Below are positions 35,823 to 44,295 of a DNA stretch of 64,000 nt, piece after piece. Both the position numbers and the translations under genes were made by a program. Numbering within the stretch: position 1 is the first letter of the stretch; every line of letters starts with the position of its first letter. Origin of the DNA: JACTMZ01 sp044359955 (lineage in GTDB: Bacteria > Verrucomicrobiota > Verrucomicrobiia > Chthoniobacterales > JACTMZ01); NCBI GenBank assembly GCA_044359955.1, contig JBIKLF010000001.1, positions 1 through 64,000 of the forward strand. The letters are read 5' to 3'. The notes under the pieces were generated by a model that worked only from the letters and a program-made list of their open reading frames with translations, searched no databases and was not told the origin of the DNA.

Positions 35823-37091
35823 TCAACCAGCCTGCCGCTCGACCCGGCCGAGACCGCTGTAGAAGGTAGCACGGTCCTCGCGGCAAAAGCCAGCCAAGGT
35901 GAGTCCCCAACGCTCCGCACATTCGACGGCCAGGGAAGAAGGCGCGGAAATGGCCGAAAGCACGGGAATGCCGGCGCGCGCGCACTTCTGCACAATTTCG
36001 AAGGAAACCCGTCCGCTCACCGAGAGCACGTCGGCCCGCGGGAGCAAATCCTCCTCGAGCAGGAAACCAACCACTTTATCCACCGCGTTGTGCCGCCCGA
36101 TATCCTCGAAGACGGCGAGCATTTGCCCTTCGACCGTGGCCGCCGCCGCCGCGTGGCTTCCGCCCGTGCCGGTGAAGGTTGCTTGACGCTGCCGCATCGC
36201 TTCATGAATCACCCGCAAACGGACCGCATCGATACGCACGTCCCGCGTCACCGGCGCGATGTCGCGCAGCACGTCGTCCAGCGTTTCCTTGCCGCACAAC
36301 CCGCAGGAAGAGGTCGCCGCCAAGCGACGCGCCCCGCCGGGCAGATCCGGGCATTCGATTTCCACTTCGACCACGGTTGCGGGTCCGCGTTCCTCCTGCC
36401 CGTAAACGAGAAAGCCTCCCTCCCCCGCGCCCTCGGCATGGAGGAGTCCGCGCACCAAATAGCGCTCCGCGCCGGGCGTTTGCATGGTGACCGAATACGG
36501 CTGCCCGTTGATTATGATTTGCAGCGGACGTTCCGGAGTGAGCGCGTCGACCACCTCCGTGATCTTCGCCTCCTTTTGACGCAACGCGCGGTAGGCCGGA
36601 ACTGGCGCCGCGGCTGTCTCGAGATCGGTCGGCCCGCAACGCAGAGTTCCGCCGGCCAGGATGCGGCAACGAAGACCGCCACGCCCGGCCAGAAAAGCAT
36701 TGGCCCCGGGAGCCACGGCCTCGTCCATCCAGTAGCACGGTTTGCATTCCTCAACGCCCTCGAAGACCACCCCGTTGAGGGAAAATTGTTTTCCGATGAG
36801 GGAATTCAGATCGACGCCCGAAACCAGCACGTTGCGGCGCAGAGAAGAATAATCCGGCGGCGCGACCCCCAGCGTGCGGCACATTTCGTCGACCACCTCG
36901 CGGGCCAAAAAGGTCACTTGAGTTTTCGCCCCCGGGTCTTCGCCGTGGTAGCGGTCGCCCGCCAGCCCTTGCCCCGCTTCACAGATCGCCTCGTCCACGC
37001 GCATCATGCCATGACTGCGTCGTCCTTTGCCGTGACGGCCTTTGAAGTCGTGGCCGGGCGAAAGCCAAATGTCGTTAATGACGATTTTCAT
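35823..37091 (-). CDS. fdhD: MOSC domain - FdhD fusion protein
   Basis: A 422-residue protein joining two molybdoenzyme-related modules. Residues about 1-155 form a MOSC domain with SLRRNVLVSGVDLNSLIG, a CKPC pair (116, 119) and RCRILAGGTLRCGP. Residues about 185-422 form FdhD, the sulfurtransferase that puts the essential sulfur on the Mo-bis-MGD cofactor of formate dehydrogenases, with the conserved CGLC (263-266) and FEDIGRHNAVDKVVG. The start at 37091 overlaps the end of mobA by 4 bases. The fused architecture appears real because the frame runs uninterrupted through the linker. Confidence 0.88.
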   Translation of the reverse strand: MKIVINDIWLSPGHDFKGRHGKGRRSHGMMRVDEAICEAGQGLAGDRYHGEDPGAKTQVTFLAREVVDEMCRTLGVAPPDYSSLRRNVLVSGVDLNSLIGKQFSLNGVVFEGVEECKPCYWMDEAVAPGANAFLAGRGGLRCRILAGGTLRCGPTDLETAAAPVPAYRALRQKEAKITEVVDALTPERPLQIIINGQPYSVTMQTPGAERYLVRGLLHAEGAGEGGFLVYGQEERGPATVVEVEIECPDLPGGARRLAATSSCGLCGKETLDDVLRDIAPVTRDVRIDAVRLRVIHEAMRQRQATFTGTGGSHAAAAATVEGQMLAVFEDIGRHNAVDKVVGFLLEEDLLPRADVLSVSGRVSFEIVQKCARAGIPVLSAISAPSSLAVECAERWGLTLAGFCREDRATFYSGLGRVERQAG

Positions 37092-37750
37092 GCTTGTCCC
37101 GCCCTGGCGCGCGCGGCGGCGAGATCCTCCGGCGTGTTGACATTGGTCAGGGCCTGAGCGTCCTCTCCGGAAACATCCAGCAAGACAGCATTTTCTTCGA
37201 TCATGATTCGGCGCGCGGAAAATTGGCCGCGCGATGCGTGTCGCGCAAGGATCGGCCCGGCCGACGGCCCGTAGATCGCGCAAAGCGGCTCGGGATGGCC
37301 ATCGGTCACATTGGCACAAGCCACGAAAGGCACATCAGGTTGTGTCTCGTGGCGCGCTACAAGTCGGGCCAGCAAACCGAAGTGGACGAAAGGCAAATCG
37401 CAAGCGAGGACAAGCCAGGCTGCTTTGGGAGCCTCACGGAAAGCGGCGAGGAGACCTGCCAGCGGACCCTTCGCGGCAGGTTCGTCGCAGAGCACAGGCA
37501 CGCCTTCCGCGCCGACCGGCACCTCCTGTCCGTCGCGCAGCCCAAGATAAGTCTTCGCGCAAAATGACCGCAGCAAGCCGAGGGCGCGCCCAGCCTGACT
37601 TAATTCATCGTCGCCCATGACCAAAGACGCCTTGTCACATCCCATGCGCGAACTCTTCCCTCCCGCGAGCAGGAGCCCGTGAAGAGCGCTCTTCGTCCGT
37701 CCACGAGGCCCTGTCCCGTCGACCGGACCCGGTGCACCAGGGCTTTCCAT
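37088..37750 (-). CDS. mobA: Molybdenum cofactor guanylyltransferase
   Basis: Attaches GMP to molybdopterin to make the MGD cofactor. About 220 residues from ATG 37750, with the nucleotide-binding LLLAGGKSSRMGCDKASL at about 26-43, the metal-binding VLACDLPFV and HPEPLCAIY, and the C-terminal NVNTPEDLAAARA. ATG 37759 is an alternative start, and the frame is open to 37876. It is the first gene of the unit mobA / MOSC-FdhD / FdhF-YdeP, with 4-base and 6-base junctions, so the cofactor enzymes and their probable client are made together. Confidence 0.9.
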   Translation of the reverse strand: MESPGAPGPVDGTGPRGRTKSALHGLLLAGGKSSRMGCDKASLVMGDDELSQAGRALGLLRSFCAKTYLGLRDGQEVPVGAEGVPVLCDEPAAKGPLAGLLAAFREAPKAAWLVLACDLPFVHFGLLARLVARHETQPDVPFVACANVTDGHPEPLCAIYGPSAGPILARHASRGQFSARRIMIEENAVLLDVSGEDAQALTNVNTPEDLAAARARAGQA

Positions 37751-38020
37751 CGCATGCATAGAGCGCAGACTCTGGTTGTTTCGCCGGGGTGGGAAAAGGC
37801 GAATTCCTCGACGCACCCAGACCAGCCCCTCGCATCCGTCGGGCGGCGAAAGAATGGAGCACCCCGACAAAACCATCCCTCACAGTCCGCGTCGTGAACC
37901 CATCAGAAAGATGAGGACCGGGCAGCGGAGCAACACGGGTCGAATGCGCAAGGCCTGCTGCGGGACGGACAGGGGCAAAGCGATTTACCGCAGATGAACG
38001 AAGGGGTTGGTTTATAATAA
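37751..38020. other. Leader region of the molybdenum operon, nothing recognised
   Basis: Roughly 270 bases between mobA and the transposase remnant. I looked for a molybdenum-cofactor riboswitch pattern, a clear promoter and inverted repeats and found nothing I could defend. The operon promoter should be here, on the minus strand. Confidence 0.5.
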
Positions 38021-38878
38021 ACCTCATTTCCGAACACGGACCGCATTAGCCATTTGTGGCGCTGTCTGCAATGCGGCCGAGAGACCTCGGCTATGGCCGG
38101 GACGATTTTTCAGGACAGCAAGTTGCCTTTGAGTATCTGGTTTCGGGCGATGTGGCAGGTGACCTCCCAGAAGAACGGCAGCAGCGCGCTGGGGTTGCAG
38201 AGAGTGCTGGGCTTGGGCAGTTACAAAACGGCTTGGGCCATGCTGCACAAGTTGCGGCGGGCGATGGTCCGTCCTGGCCGGGATCGGTTGAGCGGTGTGG
38301 TCGAGGTGGACGAAGCCTATTGGGGTGCCGAGGAGTCGGGGGTTCGCGGACGCCAAACGCTGCGAAAGGCGCTGATCATCGTGGCCGCCCAAGCCGACGG
38401 GCAGGGCATCGGGCGCATTCGACTCCAGCACATTATCGATACCAACCGGTCGACCTTGCATGGTTTTATCGGCCAATCCATCGAAGCCGGCAGCCATGTT
38501 GTGACCGACGGGTTGCAGGCTTATCGCGAGTTGGACGGCTACGTCCACCAGCGCCAGATCCAAAAACATCAAACAGCTCAGACCCAGCATCTCTTGCCGC
38601 GAGTCCATCGCGTGATCTCGCTGCTCAAACGCTGGCTACTGGGAACGCATCAAGGGGCCGTTGACCATGATTATCTTCAGGACTATCTGGACGAGTTTAC
38701 TTTTCGCTTCAACCGGCGCAAGTCCGCCTCCCGCGGCAAACTCTTCTATCGCTTGGCCCAGCAGGCCGTTGTTCAACAAGCTGGTGCGCGATGCCTTCGG
38801 AAAGCCTCCGAGATCTGTCCGGACTTCCGCCGAGACCTTAGGATCGCCGCCACATCAGGAAGGACCCGCAGCACGTAA
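38021..38878 (+). pseudogene. IS1595-type transposase, 5'-truncated
   Basis: Homology begins in an open frame just after a stop at 38018, with no good start codon (TTG 38054 is the first candidate). It opens in the middle of the zinc ribbon (LWRCLQCGRETSAMAGTIFQDSKLPL), so about the first 45 residues are missing. The DDE-type core is present: VVEVDEAYWG, VTDGLQAY and the HRVISLLKRWLLGTHQGAV region, then YLDEFTFRFNRRKS. I found no terminal inverted repeats. It is most likely an inactive fragment in the accessory block. Confidence 0.85.
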
Positions 38879-38917
38879 AGCAGACCTTTCCCGATCACGC
38901 AAACCGGGTGGACCGAC

Positions 38918-40138
38918 CTACGAACCCGCAGCTGGATCAAAATTGTCTTCTTCCAAAAAGCGGTGATTGACCTTGCGATACCACGCGGCATCCCGCCAGT
39001 TGTCCCAGTAAGGGTGCGCGTAGTTCCATGGGGTGATGCCCCAAAGTCCGTAGTCTGCCGCGGCACCCATGCATTCCTCGCACCACTCCCGGAGCCAGTC
39101 CCATCTTGCCTCGGAGTGGTCCATGTGCCACCAAGGCCCCCACGCCTCCGTGGTGACTAAAGGAGCGGCGATTTCCGCCGCCCAGTCACGGGCGAAGGCG
39201 AGGCGGTTGTGCATTTCGGCCATCAGCATCGGACGCACCGACCGCAGGGTCCGGTCCACCCGCAACTGGTAGTCGGCGAGAGATGACACGGCGCGGTCTT
39301 TTTGCATCAAACCGAATCCGGTCCGATTGTCGAAGCGGGCGCCGTGAATCCAAAAGTGCAGCTCCAAGACATCGAAGCACCGCAACTGCAGGGATCGGGC
39401 CTCCTCCCAGAATCCGGTCAATGAGAAGGTGAAGCGCCTCTCCGGGTAACGCGCCTGGAAGCGGGCGATCGATTGGTTGAAGTGGTCGTGGACGAAATCA
39501 AGCTGGGCGTCATTCCACAGGCGGGCGCGGGACGATGTTCGCCGGCCGGCCGCTTCCATCGCATCTTCCGGCGCGTCGGTCGATGCGGGCTTCGCCGCCA
39601 GCCGCCGCAGCCCGGCTTGGGTCGGGGAAAAGTAGGGGTATTCCTGGTCGAGGTCCACATACAGGATGCTGTCACCGAGGCCCGCGGTTTCGACTGCATC
39701 CAAAACACGCTCCCATCCCCGCCAGAGCAACTCGAGCTTCTCCGAATCCGAGGCATTGCCGGCCGGGATTCCGGTCGCCGCCTTGTTCCATGTGGAGAGG
39801 ATGGAGTGGATTCCCTTGCGGGAACAGATGGAGAGAAAGTCGAGAAGCTCCGGCAGCGGCCTGTGCGACGCGGGATTGGCGCACACCCCCCAGGTCGCGT
39901 CGGGCTGGGCGGGAAGATCAACATTTCCCTCGGCATCATCGAGATGGCCGACCCACCACGGGCAGGCGTCGACTCGCACGGTATTGAAGCCCCTTTCGAG
40001 CAGTTGATCCGTTGCCAGATCCCAATCCTCGAACGCACCGCCCGGCTGGTGGCCGTAGATCCACGAGTAGTCCCACATGGCGTTGGTCACACGCCGGGGC
40101 TTCAGATCGGCGCGAAGGTCATACGTGCGATGGATCAT
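38918..40138 (-). CDS. Cellulase-like family TIM-barrel protein
   Basis: A 406-residue protein similar to the sugar-binding Cellulase-like family. It starts MIHRTYDLRADLKPRRVTNAMWDYSWI, and contains GFNTVRVDACPWW, VDLDQEYPYFSP and TTEAWGPWWHMDH. Acidic residues at strand ends (D in VDLDQE, E in TTEAWG) would suit a retaining glycoside hydrolase, but no activity is known to me. No signal peptide is seen, so it may be cytoplasmic. I chose ATG 40138 because the 16 extra residues of the longer frame (start 40186) are low-complexity. Confidence 0.72.
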   Translation of the reverse strand: MIHRTYDLRADLKPRRVTNAMWDYSWIYGHQPGGAFEDWDLATDQLLERGFNTVRVDACPWWVGHLDDAEGNVDLPAQPDATWGVCANPASHRPLPELLDFLSICSRKGIHSILSTWNKAATGIPAGNASDSEKLELLWRGWERVLDAVETAGLGDSILYVDLDQEYPYFSPTQAGLRRLAAKPASTDAPEDAMEAAGRRTSSRARLWNDAQLDFVHDHFNQSIARFQARYPERRFTFSLTGFWEEARSLQLRCFDVLELHFWIHGARFDNRTGFGLMQKDRAVSSLADYQLRVDRTLRSVRPMLMAEMHNRLAFARDWAAEIAAPLVTTEAWGPWWHMDHSEARWDWLREWCEECMGAAADYGLWGITPWNYAHPYWDNWRDAAWYRKVNHRFLEEDNFDPAAGS

Positions 40139-40323
40139 GGCAAAAGGGGCTGAATGCACGAAACGCCGCGGGGCCGCGGTTGTCAAGCGCCAGGCTTTCG
40201 GTCATGCCGCCGTTCAAAGCAAGCCTGCCGCCGCCCGATCATGGACGTCGTCCATCGCGTCTACGGCACCCAAAACAAAGGGGCCAGACCTAACTCTTTG
40301 ACAAGAGCCTGTAGTTTCCATTG

Positions 40324-40545
40324 ATGAGCATGACTGAAATCCTCGAAGAGTTGCCCCGTCTCGCCCGCGGCGAACGTGAGAAGCTCTGGCGGCGTCTGGA
40401 GGAAATCGAATTGGAAAAAATCGAGGAGACCTCGGAAGCACTTGCGGCTATTGATGCAGGCCGCCGACCCATACGCGAGGGCAAGGCAACCACCATCGAA
40501 GACGCCCGCCGGCTTCTTGCGCAAAGGATTACAAAGTCATCCTGA
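40324..40545 (+). CDS. Antitoxin-like addiction-module protein
   Basis: A 73-residue, charged, helical protein (MTEILEELPRLARGEREKLWRRLEEIELEKIEE) of the short antitoxin type usually found just before a RelE/ParE toxin. The stop codon lies inside the start region of the toxin frame, the normal coupled arrangement. ATG 40330 is an alternative start. As the toxin gene is disrupted, this antitoxin may be a relic. Just upstream (40277-40304) is a degenerate copy of the AAAGGGG-CAG end of RAYT-type elements. Confidence 0.7.
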   Translation: MSMTEILEELPRLARGEREKLWRRLEEIELEKIEETSEALAAIDAGRRPIREGKATTIEDARRLLAQRITKSS

Positions 40546-40828
40546 GCGACCTGTTCCTCTGCGACCTTCAGGAAATAGTTGAATACCTGAAAGAGCACGC
40601 CGACCCTCAAACCGCCTCCCGCATCGGAAACGAGTTGCTGGACCGAGCCTTCGAGGCCGTCACCAGCCCTTCACCGGTCAGTTCGTCAAGCAGCGTCCCG
40701 GCGTGCGCAAACTGCTGCGGTATCCTTACCTGATTTATTACCAGGTGAACGAGGACCGCAAAACGGTTGAAGTCCTGCGTGTCTGGCACGGTGCCCGCAA
40801 TAGAACAACGCTTCGCCTCGGCGGCTAA
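40527..40828 (+). pseudogene. RelE/ParE-type toxin, frameshifted
   Basis: Two frames must be joined. The first gives DYKVILSDLFLCDLQEIVEYLKEHADPQTASRIGNELLDRAFEAVTS. From about 40667 another frame gives PFTGQFVKQRPGVRKLL and RYPYLIYYQVNEDRKTVEVLRVWHGARN, ending at 40828. Together they form a ParE-type toxin with the usual RVWHGARN close. The break near 40667 and the lack of a clear start codon indicate an inactive gene. Confidence 0.82.
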
Positions 40829-40864
40829 AAGCCATCTTCCGTTGCGGCAAAAACCGGGCAGTGA

Positions 40865-41128
40865 GCAGCCCATGAACCCGCGCGCGGCGGGTGTGTGCTG
40901 GGGGGTAACTGGGGTTACCAGTCCTAAAAGGGAAAGGCACCGACGCGTAGATCAGTTGGTTGCCTGCGGCAACCCGTCTCGCCAAGCCTCGGCTGAGCGC
41001 CGCTGCACCTCGACAAAACATTGTAGCGGTGCGTCAGCCGAAGCTTGGCGAACCCGGAGATAGCCCAAAGGCAAACAGGCTGAAGCAAAGCGAAGCTAAC
41101 TGATATGACCGTTGCTGCCCGAAATAAC
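40865..41128 (+). repeat. Compound repeat, copy B (longer)
   Basis: This is the inverse counterpart of 31229-31405 (see that entry for shared pieces), with an additional internal stretch of about 85 bases at about 40993-41080 that itself contains CGCCGCTGCACC and GTAGCGGTGCG. The two copies, in opposite orientation, bracket a segment of about 9.5 kb holding the desaturase, AraC, molybdenum and transposase genes. Confidence 0.88.
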
Positions 41129-41204
41129 CGTGCCAAAATCGCCGTCCGTTTCGCTGATAGCTTTCCATCCACCCGCAATCTCTCCCGCATCGCCTTCGCC
41201 GCCC

Positions 41205-41306
41205 GGCAGACTCCCGCGCGAGCCCGCGCTGCCGCGGGAAATCGTCCGCGAATATTTCGAAGCGGAAAAAGTGCTCGCCTCCCTGCTCGATCGCGCGGGA
41301 GTGTGA
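41205..41306 (+). pseudogene. 3' remnant of a glycosyltransferase-like gene
   Basis: The end of this stretch encodes EIVREYFEAEKVLASLLDRAGV and a stop. It is nearly identical to the C-terminus of the protein encoded at 24945-26117 (EIAREYFEAEKVLASLLDRAGV), with 38 identical bases at 41250-41287 versus 26061-26098. Flanking differences are largely third-codon-position. Upstream homology continues weakly in another frame (ARARAAA), so one extra G at about 41236 shifts the frame. Nothing earlier of the gene remains. Confidence 0.8.
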
Positions 41307-41310
41307 CTTG

Positions 41311-41679
41311 GTGAAACGAGTGCTTCAGCTGGCCGCCGCAGCGGGAATAATTTTCGGCGGCCCAGGCTGTGCCTTGTTCGGACCCAAGGAGCCGGAAATC
41401 CCGGAAGCCACCCTGCCGTCGTGGATCGGTCGGGTGATTATGATCGAAACCGAGCACCGCTTTGTTCTGGTCGATGTGGGGGCCGGGTCCGGACCTGCCG
41501 CGGGCACGGCGGCGATGGCCTACCGCGACAAAAGGCGCACGGCGCAACTGGTCGTCACCGAGGAGTCGCGGCCGCCTTATGTTGCCATGGAAGTCCTGGA
41601 AGGAGGTCCGGCCTTGGGCGACCAAGTGGTGGCGGACGAGCGGGTGGATCCACCCGCAGCGCCCGCCGAGCAGCCCTGA
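41311..41679 (+). CDS. Small exported protein, possible lipoprotein, unknown function
   Basis: A 122-residue protein with a hydrophobic N-terminus (VLQLAAAAGIIFGGPGCALFG) whose GPGC resembles a loose lipobox. The mature part is acidic and short, with WIGRVIMIETEHRFVLVDVGAGSGP and a proline-rich tail. I recognise no family. It starts with GTG 41311 (TTG 41308 also in frame), five bases after the glycosyltransferase remnant, and lies 46 bases before the tolC-like gene, so it may be part of that transcript. Confidence 0.65.
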   Translation: MKRVLQLAAAAGIIFGGPGCALFGPKEPEIPEATLPSWIGRVIMIETEHRFVLVDVGAGSGPAAGTAAMAYRDKRRTAQLVVTEESRPPYVAMEVLEGGPALGDQVVADERVDPPAAPAEQP

Positions 41680-41725
41680 AAGGTTTGCGATACGGCGCAG
41701 GTCGGGGTTTAATACGGGCTGTGTT

Positions 41726-43645
41726 ATGAAGATTCACCCGAGCGCCCGCCTTGTGGCTGTTTTTCTTCTGTTGGTGGCTCCTGCGGCGCATCTTCTGGCC
41801 CAAAATCCCGCGCCCGTTGCTTCGCCGGCCGCCAGTCCGACCGATGTGACGGCGATCATGAATGAAAGCTTCCCGACGGCCGAGCAGCTCGCGGCCGCCA
41901 GTCCGACTCCGGTTCCGGTGCCGCCCGCCGCCGCGGCCATGGAGCAACCCGCCCCACTGGCCCCGATGCCGGCCGGCCTGCCCACGCCGATGCCGAGTCC
42001 GGGGATCTCTCCCGTGCCGGCCTTGACGAATCCTGCGTCTCTTTCCCTCGGCCTCGGCGGACCCTTGGAGCAAGGGATTCCCGATCCCATGCAGATGACG
42101 TTCCCCACGGTGCCGGAAATCCCCGAGCCGCCGAGTCCATCGTCACCGGATCCGGTGACCACCATCAAGCTGCCGCCCGCCAGCTCGCTGGAGTTGCGAC
42201 TGACTCCCGATGCCAAACGCCTCGGGATTGATGCGGCCATCCAAACAGGTGTGGAAAAGAACCCCGAGATTCTCGCGGCCATCCAGCAAATCCGCCTGAC
42301 GCGCGGCCAGTTGGTGCAGGTGCGCGCCGCCCTGCTGCCCACCCTGCAGGTCAACTCGGGCTACAACGTGGAGTCGGATACGCTGGCCAATCCGGGCTTT
42401 GACTTCGGCTTGGTCAACAACAACCAGGCTTGGAATGTGGCCATCCAGATCAATCAGAACATCTGGTCGGGTTGGAAAAATCAGGCGGACTTCTCCGCAG
42501 CCCGTCTGGCCAATGATAGCGCGTTTTACTCCCTTCGACAGACCATCGACAAAGTCGTGGCCGACACGAAGAAACTTTTTTATGACGTTATATTCAACCG
42601 TGCGCTCATCCGCGTGCGCGAGGAGTCGGTCGCCGTGCTCCAATCGCAATTGCAGGACCAGCAAAGCCGTTTCGAAGCCGGCACCGTGCCGCGCTTCAAT
42701 GTCCTGCAGGCCGAGGTTGCTTTGGCCAATGCCATCCCGCCGGTCATTCAGGCTCGCAATGCCTTGCGTATTTCGCAATTCGCCCTGGTCAAGCAGTTGG
42801 GCCTCGATTACCCGAGTGATCCCTCACTGGTGCCCATTGATGTGATCGGACAACTCGACTACAGCCCGATCAAGCTGGATCTGGGCGCCGCCGTCTTCAC
42901 TTCCTTGGCCCGCAACCCGTCGCTCAAAGTGCAACGGCAAAACATTCTCATCGGCAAGGAGCAACTCAAAGCGGCGCTCTCCGGATTCCAGCCCACGCTC
43001 AATGTCGCGGCCGGCTACCAGGCGTTCAATGTTGCCACCTCGGCAAGCCTGGATGACGCAGTCAACGGGCTGTTCGTCGGTGTGGTCGGCAGTTGGAATA
43101 TCTTCGACGGTCTGGCCACGGTCGGCGCGACGCAAGCCGCCCGGGCGTCGTTGCAGCAGTCCATGATCAACTATGACAATGCGGCGCGCGGGGTGGAACT
43201 CGATGTGCAGCGTGCGGTCTCCAATCTCATCGAGGCGCAGGAAGTCATCGACAGCCAGCGGGCCAATGTGGTGCAAGCGACCGAGGCCCTGAGGCTTTCC
43301 CGCGAACGTCTCGATGCCGGCGCCGGAACGCAACTCGATGTCCTCAACGCGCAGGTCTCCCTCTTGCAGGCCCAGACCACGGAACTGGAAGGTCGCTTTC
43401 GCTACATCACAGCTTTGGCCGAATACAACCGCGTGCTCTCGCTCGACACGGTGTATGCCGACACCTACGACGACCCGATGCTCACGGCGCGGGAGCGCGG
43501 GCGGAATGACGTGCTCAATGCCACGGACAATCCCAATCCCGGCGTTCTTCACGGGGCGGTTCCCGACAAGCGGGACACGCTCCGGGCGCGCAAAGCCAAG
43601 CCGGCGCCGACCCCTCGTGGCGACAAAAAAAGCGTCAACCGCTGA
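41726..43645 (+). CDS. TolC-family outer membrane efflux protein
   Basis: A 639-residue precursor. A signal peptide (about 1-24, ending LLAQ) is followed by roughly 130 residues of Pro/Ala/Ser-rich linker, which is unusual. Then come two OEP repeats: RLGIDAAIQTGVEKNPEIL to about residue 350, and ARNPSLKVQRQNILIGKEQLKAAL to about 580. The helical arms include SRFEAGTVPRFNVLQAEVALANA and RERLDAGAGTQLDVLNAQVSLLQA, the hallmark repeats of TolC proteins. It exports substrates through the outer membrane with an inner-membrane pump not found next to it. The C-terminus is basic. Confidence 0.9.
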   Translation: MKIHPSARLVAVFLLLVAPAAHLLAQNPAPVASPAASPTDVTAIMNESFPTAEQLAAASPTPVPVPPAAAAMEQPAPLAPMPAGLPTPMPSPGISPVPALTNPASLSLGLGGPLEQGIPDPMQMTFPTVPEIPEPPSPSSPDPVTTIKLPPASSLELRLTPDAKRLGIDAAIQTGVEKNPEILAAIQQIRLTRGQLVQVRAALLPTLQVNSGYNVESDTLANPGFDFGLVNNNQAWNVAIQINQNIWSGWKNQADFSAARLANDSAFYSLRQTIDKVVADTKKLFYDVIFNRALIRVREESVAVLQSQLQDQQSRFEAGTVPRFNVLQAEVALANAIPPVIQARNALRISQFALVKQLGLDYPSDPSLVPIDVIGQLDYSPIKLDLGAAVFTSLARNPSLKVQRQNILIGKEQLKAALSGFQPTLNVAAGYQAFNVATSASLDDAVNGLFVGVVGSWNIFDGLATVGATQAARASLQQSMINYDNAARGVELDVQRAVSNLIEAQEVIDSQRANVVQATEALRLSRERLDAGAGTQLDVLNAQVSLLQAQTTELEGRFRYITALAEYNRVLSLDTVYADTYDDPMLTARERGRNDVLNATDNPNPGVLHGAVPDKRDTLRARKAKPAPTPRGDKKSVNR

Positions 43646-43647
43646 GC

Positions 43648-44295
43648 GTGGCGGTGACCGGTTCCATCTACCATCCCCTGTCTGCCGTTCCCCGGGTGCG
43701 CGCACTTTTCGTCCCGCGGCTTGCCGGTATTGATGTCGATACGGATCGTGAGACTGCCCTGCAGCGGCTTGCCCCGGCCCACGCGGCTTGTCTTCATCAG
43801 GGCGGATTCGATCCGAAATTGCTGGCCACGGCCGGGCAGGTTCATGGGGGAGAGGTGGCCATGGTCCATGCTCCCGGGAGCCATGCCGGAGTTGATGCGT
43901 TGGTGACCGACCGTCCGGGTGTGGTGCTCGGCATTTACGTGGCCGACTGCGCGGCGGTGTATGTCGCCGATCGTCATGGACGCGCCATTGCGCTGATCCA
44001 TTCCGGGCGGGCCGGCACCACGGCCGGTATCACGGCGCGCACCATCGCCGTGCTGCAGGAAAAATTCGACATCGCCCCGGCCGATCTCGTGGTCGAGATC
44101 AGCCCGTGTATCCGTCCGCCCCTTTACGAAACCGATTTCGCGGCCGAGATTGCCGCCCAGGCGCGGGAAGCAGGCGCCGGACAAATCATCGATGCCGGTA
44201 TTTGCACCGGACGTGAAGTCGGGCATTACTACTCTTACCGCGTCGAGCGCGGCCGCACCGGACGGATGCTGGCCGCCTTGCAAATGCTATCATGA
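43648..44295 (+). CDS. pgeF: PgeF/YfiH-type laccase-domain protein (peptidoglycan editing factor)
   Basis: A 215-residue Cu-oxidase_4 family protein. The metal-site motifs are QVHGGEV, VADCAAVYV and HSGRAGTTAGI (usually HAGWRG), followed by EISPCIRP. In E. coli the protein edits UDP-MurNAc-tripeptide pools by removing wrongly placed L-serine. The GTG at 43648, two bases after the tolC stop, is the likely start. It overlaps the methyltransferase gene by 4 bases. It is shorter than the usual 240 or so residues, mainly at the N-terminus. Confidence 0.88.
   Translation: MAVTGSIYHPLSAVPRVRALFVPRLAGIDVDTDRETALQRLAPAHAACLHQGGFDPKLLATAGQVHGGEVAMVHAPGSHAGVDALVTDRPGVVLGIYVADCAAVYVADRHGRAIALIHSGRAGTTAGITARTIAVLQEKFDIAPADLVVEISPCIRPPLYETDFAAEIAAQAREAGAGQIIDAGICTGREVGHYYSYRVERGRTGRMLAALQMLS

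Noticed and set aside
37751..38020. Molybdenum cofactor riboswitch before mobA
   Set aside because: The position is right, but I could not find the conserved core or a supporting set of stems by eye. A covariance-model scan would be needed.
40139..40320. Small coding frames between the Cellulase-like gene and the antitoxin gene
   Set aside because: No start signal or homology; the stretch contains a degenerate repeat end instead.
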